NCBI RefSeq assembly: GCF_003626635.1
Contig: NZ_RAZT01000008.1
Span: 1 to 64,000, forward strand
DNA: 64,000 bases
Direction of reading: 5' to 3'
DNA from: Micromonospora musae
GTDB lineage: Bacteria; Actinomycetota; Actinomycetes; Mycobacteriales; Micromonosporaceae
Positions within the stretch are counted from its first letter, which is position 1. Every line of letters begins with the position of its first letter. Below are positions 17,749-25,312 of the stretch, piece by piece. The position numbers and the translations under genes were made by a program. The notes below the pieces were generated by a model. It saw only the letters and a program-made list of their open reading frames with translations. It was not told the DNA's origin and made no database searches.

Positions 17749-17752
<4 letters not shown>
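16670..17752 (+). CDS. membrane-fusion/adaptor protein with peptidoglycan-binding domain (MacA-like)
   Basis: A 360-aa protein starting at GTG 16670 (GTGA overlap). One N-terminal membrane anchor (about residues 10-32). It is followed by a biotinyl-lipoyl-like hairpin half, then an inserted PG_binding_1 domain (GVQGADVEQFERNLRALG...AVREWQEKLGLPETG, about 120-165), then the second half and a beta-barrel (VLTVPVAALLAL). This adaptor-plus-wall-binding-domain layout is typical of Gram-positive exporters that have no outer-membrane channel. It is the second gene of the operon and would couple the ABC transporter to the cell wall. Confidence 0.88.
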
Positions 17753-18446
<694 letters not shown>

Positions 18447-18447
<1 letters not shown>

Positions 18448-19655
18448 TGGCGACGGACATCCGGCCCCGTCTCACCCCGGCCCGGCTCGGGCCGGGCGAC
18501 GTGCTGCGGGCCGGCGGCGTGGGGCTGCGCACCCGCCCGCTGCGGGCGTTCCTCTCCGCGCTGGGCATCGCGATCGGTATCGCGGCGATGGTCGCCGTGG
18601 TCGGCATCTCGTCGTCGTCCCGCGCCGACCTGGACCGGACCCTCGACCGGCTCGGCACCAACCTGCTCACCGTCGCGCCCGGCAACACGATCTTCGGTGA
18701 CCAGGCCGAGCTGCCGGTGGATTCGGTGGCGATGATCGGCCGGATCGGCCCGGTCACCGACGTCGCCGCGACCGCGCAGATGCCAGACGCCGCCGTCTAC
18801 CGCAGCGACCGAATCCCGTCCGGCGAGACGGGTGGGATCGCCGTCCGGGCCGCCCAGCTCGGCCTGCCCGCCACGGTCGGTGCGACCGTACGCAGCGGCA
18901 GCTGGCTGAACGCGGCGACCGAGCGCTACCCGACGGTGGTGCTCGGCGACGCGGCGGCGCGGCGGCTCGGCTTCGGCGCGGCCGGACCGCAGGTGCAGGT
19001 GTACCTCGGCGGTCGCTGGTTCACCCTGGTGGGCATCCTCGCTCCCGCGCCGCTCGCGCCGGAGCTGGACAGCTCGGCGCTGGTCGGCTGGCCGGCGGCC
19101 GAGACGTACCTCGGCTTCGACGGGCACCCGACCACGGTCTACACCCGCTCCCGGGAGAGCTCGGTGGAGGCGGTGCGGGCGGTACTCGGCGCGACCGCGA
19201 ACCCGGGGGCACCGGAGGAGGTGCAGGTGTCTCGTCCGTCCGATGCGCTCGCCGCCGCGGCGGCCACCGACGAGGCGTTCACCGGGCTGCTGCTCGGCCT
19301 CGGCGCGGTGGCGCTGCTGGTCGGCGGGGTCGGGGTGGCCAACACGATGGTCATCTCGGTGCTGGAACGGCGGGCCGAGATCGGGCTGCGACGGTCGCTG
19401 GGCGCCACCCGGGGGCAGGTCCGTGCCCAGTTCCTGGCCGAGTCGCTGCTGCTCTCCGCGCTTGGCGGTACGGGCGGCGTGCTGCTCGGCATCCTGGTCA
19501 CCGCCGGGTACGCCCTCTGGCGGCAGTGGCCCACGGCGGTGCCGCTCTGGGCGATGGCCGGCGGGGTCGGCGCGACCCTGCTGATCGGCGGGTTCGCCGG
19601 TCTCTACCCGGCCGTCCGGGCCGCCCGGCTCGCCCCGACCGAGGCGCTCGCCTGA
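18447..19655 (+). CDS. ABC transporter permease (MacB/FtsX family)
   Basis: A 402-aa permease with the four-helix MacB topology: helix 1 near residues 32-55 (RPLRAFLSALGIAIGIAAMVAVVGI), a large extracellular MacB_PCD domain, then three C-terminal helices in the FtsX domain. That domain includes LVGGVGVANTMVISVLERRAEIGLRRSLGATRGQV, the coupling-helix signature. It completes the export operon controlled, by inference, by the divergent two-component system. Such systems often expel antimicrobial peptides or lipids. Confidence 0.93.
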
Positions 19656-19690
19656 CCGGCCACCCCGTTCCGCGCCGCGTCTCAGACGAA

Positions 19691-19724
19691 CCGCCCCGCC
19701 GATCCGTTCAGATCGGCGGGGCGG
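19691..19724. terminator. bidirectional terminator
   Basis: CCGCCCCGCCGATC (19691-19704), loop CGTTCA, then the exact complement (19711-19724). It lies between the convergent permease and deoD genes. Confidence 0.85.
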
Positions 19725-19740
19725 CGACGTACGACGGGAC

Positions 19741-20448
19741 TCAGCTGATGATCGTGTCCAGCGCGATCTCGACCATCTGGCTGAAGGTCTGCTCACGCTC
19801 GGCGGAGGTGGTCTTCTCGCCGGTCTTGATGTGGTCGCTGACCGTCAGCACCGTCAACGCCCGCGCCTTGAACCGGGCCGCGATCGTGTAGAGCGCCGCC
19901 GACTCCATCTCCACGGCCAGCACGCCGTAGTCGGCGAGCGTGTCGTAGAGGTCAGGCCGGTCGGTGTAGAACGCGTCGGCGGCCAGGATCGGCCCGACGT
20001 GCATGGTGATGCCCTGCCGCTCGGCCACCTCGACGGCCGTACGCAGCAGCCCGAAGTCCGCCACCGGCGCGTAGTCGATCAACCCGTCGAAGCGCATCCG
20101 GTTCATGTTCGAGTCGGTGGACGAGCCGATCGCCGCGATCACGTCCCGCAGCTTCAGGTCCTCCCGCAGCGCCCCGCACGAGCCGACCCGGATCAGCGAC
20201 TTCACGCCGTACTCGTTGATCAGTTCGTGGGCGTAGATCGAGGCGGAGGGCATACCCATGCCGGAGCCCTGGATCGAGACGTCCACGCCCTTCCAGCGGC
20301 CGGTGAAGCCCAGCATCCCCCGGACGGTCGAGTAGCACTGGGCGTCCTCGAGGTAGGTCTCCGCGATCCACTTGGCCCGCAGCGGGTCACCCGGCATCAG
20401 GACCCGCTCGGCGATCTCTCCCGGCTTCGCGCCGATGTGCGTACTCAT
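19741..20448 (-). CDS. deoD: purine-nucleoside phosphorylase, DeoD type
   Basis: A 235-aa protein. The ATG at 20448 begins MSTHIGAKPGEIAERVLMPGDPLR, the conserved hexameric PNP start; longer frames are not supported. Family motifs include GMGMPSASIYAHEL, LIRVGSCGAL, DSNMNRMRF and AVEMESAALY (the ribose-contacting Met-Glu pair), then VLTVSDHI with the catalytic Asp. The enzyme splits purine nucleosides with phosphate, giving free base and ribose-1-phosphate in the salvage pathway. It is monocistronic and ends at a shared terminator. Confidence 0.95.
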   Translation of the reverse strand: MSTHIGAKPGEIAERVLMPGDPLRAKWIAETYLEDAQCYSTVRGMLGFTGRWKGVDVSIQGSGMGMPSASIYAHELINEYGVKSLIRVGSCGALREDLKLRDVIAAIGSSTDSNMNRMRFDGLIDYAPVADFGLLRTAVEVAERQGITMHVGPILAADAFYTDRPDLYDTLADYGVLAVEMESAALYTIAARFKARALTVLTVSDHIKTGEKTTSAEREQTFSQMVEIALDTIIS

Positions 20449-20523
20449 GGCAAGGATCCTGCCAGGCTGCGCGGAGCCATACCGGTTCGGCACCGGAAGC
20501 CGCGGTCCTGTAGCCTACTCGGC

Positions 20524-20610
20524 GGTGGCGTGTCCGAGTGGCCTAAGGAGCACGCCTCGAAAGCGTGTGAGGGTTTACGCCCTCCGCGGGTTCAAATCCC
20601 GCCGCCACCG
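20524..20610 (+). tRNA. tRNA-Ser (anticodon CGA)
   Basis: An 87-nt class II tRNA. The acceptor GGTGGCG pairs with CGCCACC plus discriminator G. The anticodon stem CACGC/GCGTG encloses TCGAA (anticodon CGA), there is a long variable arm, and the T-arm contains GGTTCAAATCC. CCA is not encoded. Its 3' part from 20555 is the left copy of a 110-bp repeat that bounds an integrated element, and the gene stays intact after integration. Confidence 0.95.
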
Positions 20611-20664
20611 CTCGTGAAATGCGAGAACGCCCGGTCGGTCCGTGAGGATCGGCCGGGCGTTCCG
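20555..20664 (+). repeat. attL: 110-bp direct repeat copy 1
   Basis: Starts in the anticodon arm of tRNA-Ser and extends 54 bp beyond the tRNA end, through its terminator. It differs from copy 2 at about 20618 and 20649. Confidence 0.85.
20626..20661 (+). terminator. terminator of tRNA-Ser(CGA)
   Basis: AACGCCCGGTCGGTCC (20626-20641), loop GTGA, then GGATCGGCCGGGCGTT (20646-20661). The stem is nearly perfect. The same hairpin is duplicated at 25208-25243. Confidence 0.75.
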
Positions 20665-20735
20665 CCTTGTGGTCTCAGTGCGGTCTCAGTTGCCCCTGCG
20701 GGGGCCGTGTAACACAAGATCACGACAAGCCGGGC

Positions 20736-21593
20736 TCACTCCTCGCGTGTCACCTCGACCGGCTGGTCGAGCTGCTGTTGCCGCTTGTTCTGTTCGTCGC
20801 GTAGGCGCTCGACTGTGTCGGCGAAGAGTGCGTATGCGTCAGGCTCCTTCAGGTTGGCATACTTTCCCACCCGAAGTTCAACCGCTTCGTACTCCCGCTC
20901 AATGGCGTCAGCCGTCTGCTGCGAATTGAAGCTGCGCTCGTGGTATTTGAAGTAGCCAGTAAAGCCGGCGGCGAGACCGACTGCCGCGCTAGCCCCAACG
21001 GTAAGCCACCTTGCCTGGACGAAGGAGACGGATGCCGTAGCAATGGCCGAGGTGATCACCGACCCGACGATGATGATGCTTTGGAAGCGATTGTGCACTC
21101 TGCGGGTTCGGCCTGCATCCTCCCTGAACTGAGAGATCAGGTCGGGGACGTCATCTCTATACCGCTTCTGTGCAGGCAGGGCGGAATCCTGGTCGCCACT
21201 GCTTTCAGTGTCTGACTCTGCCTGAGTCCTCCGGCGAACCACGTGCAGTTTCTTGATGGTGATGCGGGTGGAGCGTGCGCGCTTGTACTGCCAGTAGGCA
21301 AGCGCGGGCGAACCCAGGAGGGATACGCCTGCTACAACGTAGAGAGGAATGGTGAATCGGGAAATATGCTCGGATAGCTTCAGGGTTGCGATTGCGGCGA
21401 GAGAGATAAGCGTGAGGTTGCCGAGGAATATCCAGGTCAGTCCGACCTTGCGCCAAATTTCTTGAAGATGGAGCTTTTCCTCTGCGTCGATAATCAAGCT
21501 GCGAACGTGGTCGGGCTGCCAGGCCGTAGATTCGTCGTTGACTACATCGGCCCATTCTTGCTCATTCGATACCCCCGCCTGCATGGCCGCCAC
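20736..21593 (-). CDS. SLATT/DUF4231-like four-TM protein, putative defence effector
   Basis: A 285-aa protein with two pairs of membrane helices: LTWIFLGNLTLISLAAIATL with IPLYVVAGVSLLGSPALAYW, and FQSIIIVGSVITSAIATASVSF with LTVGASAAVGLAAGFTGYF. After the last helix come KYHERSFNSQQTADAIEREYE and a charged helix ending LFADTVERLRDEQN. This is the typical pattern of SLATT/DUF4231 two-TM domains. By family knowledge, SLATT proteins are predicted pore-forming effectors of nucleotide-triggered antiphage systems; activity here is inference. The start may be GTG 21593 or ATG 21584, neither with a clear ribosome site. Lower GC than the flanks. Confidence 0.65.
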   Translation of the reverse strand: MAAMQAGVSNEQEWADVVNDESTAWQPDHVRSLIIDAEEKLHLQEIWRKVGLTWIFLGNLTLISLAAIATLKLSEHISRFTIPLYVVAGVSLLGSPALAYWQYKRARSTRITIKKLHVVRRRTQAESDTESSGDQDSALPAQKRYRDDVPDLISQFREDAGRTRRVHNRFQSIIIVGSVITSAIATASVSFVQARWLTVGASAAVGLAAGFTGYFKYHERSFNSQQTADAIEREYEAVELRVGKYANLKEPDAYALFADTVERLRDEQNKRQQQLDQPVEVTREE

Positions 21594-21635
21594 GTTATGG
21601 CGAGTGTGGTGGGTTGGGAAGGTAAACGATTGTCG

Positions 21636-22575
21636 TTATATCGACACTTGCCTTCGAGGGGTAAATGTGGTTCGTGACGTAGGCGCACCCGACGCGAGCT
21701 GCATCGGGTGCGCCGTACCGACAGGCCACCAGCCGCTTGACCCTGAGTCTCGTCCAACCCTCTCGGCGTCTGTGGTGCCGCTCCAGAGCAGGCCGCCGAC
21801 GCGGCGGGCAATGTCGCGCCGTACTTGTGTGGTCAGGTGCTGATAGCGAGTCGCCATCGCCAAGTTCGACCAGCCCATGATGCCCATCACCGCACGTTCG
21901 GCCACGCCGAGAATCAGCAGCACCGTCGCCGCGGTGTGCCGGGCATCATGCAACCGGCCGTCGCGAAGTCCGGCAAGCCGAAGCAGCCGCTTCCACTCGT
22001 CGTAGTCGGTGCGAGCGTTGACCGGGCCGCCGGTCGGCGTGGCGAACAGCCAGTCACCTCCCTGCCAGAGTTGGGCGGCGGTAACGCGCTCCTGGTCCTG
22101 CTCGTCGCGGTGCTTGCGGAGCAGCGCCACCAGCTCGTCAGGGAGGCCGATGCTGCGCCGACCGGCCCGAGACTTGGTATCGGCGGTATCGGCCCGTATC
22201 TGGCGGCGGTCGGGACAGTGGCCGCCGTGCTTTCGGCCGCAAGGTGAGCGGCACCCGTGCTCCCACCTCGGCCTTTGGCGGCCGCGCCGGACGGTCAGGG
22301 TCCCGGCGTCCAGGTCAACATCTGACCAGCGCAGGCCGAGCGCTTCCCCCTGGCGCAGGCCGAGGGCCAGCGCGACCGCCCACCGTGCGCTGTTGCGCCC
22401 GGCCATGGGTGGCAGCCATGAACCGCTGTACCTCAGCGACCGTGTACGGCTCGATCTCACTCTCCGGCAGGCGCGGTGCCTTGGCGCGGGTGGCCGGGTT
22501 CTTGGCGAGGTGCCCTCGGCGCACGGCCTCGTTGAGTGCGGTTCGGATGGTGCGGTGCGCTTGGTGGGCGGTCGC
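21636..22575 (-). pseudogene. tyrosine site-specific integrase, truncated and frameshifted
   Basis: Two frames together spell an integrase. The 5' part (to about 22575) reads TAHQAHRTIRTALNEAVRRGHLAKNP, the end of the core-binding domain, continuing to EVQRFMAATHGR. The catalytic domain continues in another frame: RNSARWAVALALGLRQGEALGL (Arg I), the LHDARHTAATVLL box (His-x-x-Arg) and MGWSNLAMATRYQH (Tyr nucleophile after His). One extra G near 22398-22400 causes the shift. About 100 N-terminal residues are missing; the NTPase gene ends only 48 bp upstream of where homology starts. The enzyme is almost certainly inactive, so the element is fixed unless another integrase acts on it. Confidence 0.8.
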
Positions 22576-22622
22576 CGGGGCGCTCTTTCTTGGTCGGATC
22601 ACAGGGAATCGTCCACAGGGGT

Positions 22623-24206
22623 TTAAGCGATAGACTGCTCGGCGGCTCTCTCCCACCGACGTCCGACTTCCCCTGCGCCGATGGCAGTCATAAACGCGCC
22701 GATAGCCGCAATTTTTTCGGGATCAACGGAAGCTATAGCCTTGAATATGGGTGCGTCGCTGTCATTGAAGTGTTCATCTTCAGCGAAGCTGTGAAGGACC
22801 TGCATCGCGTCACGCCGCCGCGCGGTCGGCTCCACATCCGTTCCGTCGAGGACTGGCTCAACAATCTCGATTAGCATCTTCACGAGAAGCGTAAGATCGA
22901 GGCCAAGAGTCAACATCTGACACACGACGCAGATCCCCGCTCGCAGGCACACCTGCGCGAGCCCAAACAGCTGCCCTTCGCTATTGAACTCGGAGATATC
23001 GAGAACGCCACTTTTCACGCCGTTCTTGAACATCAAGGCCAAACCCGGATGAGGTGACATTGCTGAGGCCGACACACAGTTCAAGAACTGTGGGTCGTTG
23101 GGGCGAATGTTATGCAGGATTGTGTGCCAAACGTCATCAGGTACCGATGTCAGCACCAGGCCGCCCTTGCCGCCTTCGCGTTGCTCATCTTCTTCGCTAC
23201 GGGCTTGGGCCTGCACGAAGTCCACAAGATAGTCGAAGGCGCGAAACTTCCCGTTCTCAACTTCTTCCAAGCAAGCACTAGCCCCATGCACAGGTTCGGT
23301 CGCCCAACTGAATCCCTCCGATATTTTGAAGTGATTCACGCGCCGAGCCTCGCGTCTGTCGATGTATGCGGCAGATGCTTTCTTGAGCCAAGATCGAGGC
23401 ACTGGGGCAAGGTAGCCTGCGCGGCGGAAGTCAATAGCCGCAGAAACGAGGGCTGCGCCCCAAGGCTTCACTCCGTCTCTGCCGCCGTTCCATCTTTCGA
23501 CAACAGCCGGCCCCGCAGAGAGAAATTCTGCTAGCCCGACTCCGTCGACAGTGTCGAGGGCCGCTGCCATGCGGCTGTCATGACGGAGAGATGCTGCTCT
23601 TGTCCGCTCGCGAGCATTCAACTCACGTGGAAGCCTTACAATGCGAGCAAGCGAGAATACACGGCGAGTGTCGGGGGCGAATGTTGGAATATTGGGATAG
23701 TTCGCAGCGTCGCCGAACGCACTTCTCGCCAACGAGCGAATGGTGGCTAAGAGAATGACATCAACCCGTCCCGGAGGAGAAACCACTCGCAGGAGAGACG
23801 CATCAAGACCCTCCCTTGACAGGTAATTTTCCAAATCGTCGAGCCAAATCACAACGTTCTCGAAGGCGTAGCGCGCTTCAACCGCTCGCCGGAGCGACAG
23901 TCCATCTCGTGGCCGTAAGAATTTCCAGCTTGGGTGATCGCGGAACCATCTGGCGGCTGCCTCGTACGCTGAGCGGGTCTTGCCGGCTGCCGAGGCGCCC
24001 TCCAAAATGACAAGCCCACCCGTACGCATATGTGCGTCGATCTCTGCATCTACTGCTCTCTGCACATAGGGTGGCAGACGCGGAAGCCCTTCTCCTTGAA
24101 TCGAGGGATGGACACCCAAGTCGCCTACTGGGTCGTAGTCACCGAAGGCATGGGTCAGGACGGAGCCGTCCCTAACCATCTGCTCAAGCGAGCGAGTATT
24201 AGCCAC
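22623..24206 (-). CDS. P-loop NTPase, STAND-like, function unknown
   Basis: A 527-aa protein. An N-terminal segment with the FGDYDPVGDLGVHP style precedes Walker A GASAAGKTRS (about 69-78) and Walker B NVVIWLDDLENYL (about 116-128). A sensor-like VILLATIRS follows, and the C-terminal half is helical. This resembles actinobacterial ATP-binding proteins that carry TPR-like or helical sensor domains. GTG at 24206 is the only good start in frame, but its ribosome site is weak. The same frame stays open upstream to at least 24377, past the stop of the preceding gene, so a fused or frameshifted longer product with that gene is possible. GC is lower than in the flanks. Confidence 0.7.
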   Translation of the reverse strand: MANTRSLEQMVRDGSVLTHAFGDYDPVGDLGVHPSIQGEGLPRLPPYVQRAVDAEIDAHMRTGGLVILEGASAAGKTRSAYEAAARWFRDHPSWKFLRPRDGLSLRRAVEARYAFENVVIWLDDLENYLSREGLDASLLRVVSPPGRVDVILLATIRSLARSAFGDAANYPNIPTFAPDTRRVFSLARIVRLPRELNARERTRAASLRHDSRMAAALDTVDGVGLAEFLSAGPAVVERWNGGRDGVKPWGAALVSAAIDFRRAGYLAPVPRSWLKKASAAYIDRREARRVNHFKISEGFSWATEPVHGASACLEEVENGKFRAFDYLVDFVQAQARSEEDEQREGGKGGLVLTSVPDDVWHTILHNIRPNDPQFLNCVSASAMSPHPGLALMFKNGVKSGVLDISEFNSEGQLFGLAQVCLRAGICVVCQMLTLGLDLTLLVKMLIEIVEPVLDGTDVEPTARRRDAMQVLHSFAEDEHFNDSDAPIFKAIASVDPEKIAAIGAFMTAIGAGEVGRRWERAAEQSIA

Positions 24207-24325
24207 GTCGATATGCTCATGGTGAACCTCAATGGTGCCAATCTCGTTTGCCGCGATTCCACCAAAGGCAGCGAGAGCGGCTGAGTGTGCGGATGCACTC
24301 AGGGCCGTAGTTCCGCCGGGCGCGG

Positions 24326-24799
24326 CTAGGCCTGTCGCCGCCCCGGCAGTGGAGGGTTTGCGGAATGGACTGGCCCATTGATAACCCCCGCAGCCACGCC
24401 GCTTGTCGAAGCTTGGTTGGATAGGCTTCCACCCACGGCGAGCGAACCCACGCCCGTAGCAGCCGCACGGGGGCCACTGTCGTTAGCCAGCATGTCGATT
24501 AATGAGCGAAGAGCGGGAACGGAGTCCGGGTTCTCCTCGATCAAGTCAGATATGCGTACCCGCCACCGGTATGCTTCTTGTTTGCGAACGTCGTCGATTT
24601 GCTCTGGCGGTGCTGCCTCGAGTGTGGCGCGAGTCGATTCCAGTCGGCCTTCGATAACAGCTCTTCGCGGGGCACTCTCTCCGGCGAACACACGGACGCA
24701 AGCCTCCTTGATCGAGCTCCAAGCATCTGTAGTCGCGGCGCTAACCAATCCGGTCCCCGCGGTTGCGGCGAGAGTCAGCAGCGCTTCCGGAAGTGCCAT
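24326..24799 (-). CDS. small helical protein, possible adaptor for the NTPase
   Basis: A 157-aa protein from ATG 24799 with GGGGGAG upstream; this start is better than the longer frame. The N-terminus is a hydrophobic helix (LPEALLTLAATAGTGLVSAATTDAW), followed by charged helices (IKEACVRVFAGES, RLESTRATLEAAPPE). A Gly/Ser/Val-rich tail includes GVAAGVINGPVH. Proteins with such a helix bundle and a GPVH-type tail occur in actinobacteria in front of NTPase or effector genes. It is the first gene of the element operon. I cannot assign a function; a signalling adaptor or effector-associated domain is a guess. Confidence 0.6.
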   Translation of the reverse strand: MALPEALLTLAATAGTGLVSAATTDAWSSIKEACVRVFAGESAPRRAVIEGRLESTRATLEAAPPEQIDDVRKQEAYRWRVRISDLIEENPDSVPALRSLIDMLANDSGPRAAATGVGSLAVGGSLSNQASTSGVAAGVINGPVHSANPPLPGRRQA

Positions 24800-24826
24800 A
24801 ATTCTCCCCCTACGGATGGAGGTTGG

Positions 24827-24852
24827 TGCGCTAGTCAGAGTCAACTAGCGCA
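24827..24852 (-). promoter_or_regulatory. inverted repeat overlapping a TTGACT box upstream of the element operon
   Basis: TGCGCTAGT (24827-24835) and ACTAGCGCA (24844-24852) form a perfect 9-bp inverted repeat with 8 bases between, 28 bp upstream of the first cargo gene start. On the minus strand TTGACT lies at its centre and could be a -35 box, so a repressor binding here would block transcription. Confidence 0.5.
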
Positions 24853-25136
24853 TTGCGAAACTAGCCTGTGCGCTGCCTTGCAGGAGACCCTCCGCGGCGG
24901 GTGGTCGGTAATGCGACAGATGTCTTGACGTTTCCTGCAGCCCGCTCACTCGGGATGCGACCATGTCATTATCCGGTGCCAGCATTGAACCCCCCCAATT
25001 AGTCGTGACCAACTCTTGTGATGGCCCGCGGCCGGGTGTGGGTCATAGTTGCCCAGTGCCCTGCGACGGTGGCGGGCTTAGCTCCGTCCAGCCTGTCACG
25101 GCTGCTGCTGCATCATTGCGAACACGTGATCGCAGA
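24853..25136. other. element right end, no gene seen
   Basis: 284 bp between the cargo promoter region and attR. It has several stops in all frames, mixed composition, and no hairpin or RNA that I recognise. Confidence 0.5.
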
Positions 25137-25246
25137 CCTCGAAAGCGTGTGAGGGTTTACGCCCTCCGCGGGTTCAAATCCCGCCGCCACCGCTCGTGAG
25201 ATGCGAGAACGCCCGGTCGGTCCGTGAGGACCGGCCGGGCGTTCCG
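25137..25246 (+). repeat. attR: 110-bp direct repeat copy 2 with tRNA-Ser 3' fragment
   Basis: Contains bases equivalent to the 3' half of tRNA-Ser (25137-25192) and its terminator hairpin (25208-25243). It lacks the 5' half, so it is not a functional tRNA gene. Its terminator stem pairs better than copy 1 (GGACCGG instead of GGATCGG). Confidence 0.85.
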
Positions 25247-25260
25247 TCGTTCCGGGATGC

Positions 25261-25308
25261 GTGCTGGGAGGACTCGGGCCCCGAAACGGACCCGGGCCCT
25301 CCCAGCAC
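25261..25308 (-). terminator. terminator of the secreted repeat protein gene
   Basis: GTGCTGGGAGG (25261-25271) pairs with CCTCCCAGCAC (25298-25308), with an inner CGGG stem. It lies just after the stop of the minus-strand gene at 25313. Confidence 0.7.
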
Positions 25309-25312
25309 GGCG

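Larger units (their letters stand above)
20555..25246. mobile_element. 4.6-kb integrated element in tRNA-Ser with decayed integrase and defence-like cargo
   Basis: Direct repeats 20555-20664 and 25137-25246 differ at two bases of 110 and contain the tRNA 3' half plus its terminator, which is typical of attL and attR from tyrosine-recombinase integration. Between them all genes run on the minus strand, GC is visibly lower than in the flanks, and a tyrosine integrase remnant is present. No replication, transfer or phage structural gene is visible, so this is a deletion remnant of a larger integrative element or a minimal satellite carrying three cargo genes. Confidence 0.85.

Noticed and set aside
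21636..22460. Functional site-specific integrase
   Set aside because: The reading frame with catalytic residues lacks the core-binding domain, which sits in another frame and is itself truncated.
25137..25192. Second tRNA-Ser gene
   Set aside because: Only the 3' half is present; the acceptor 5' strand and D-arm are missing, so it is the attR fragment.
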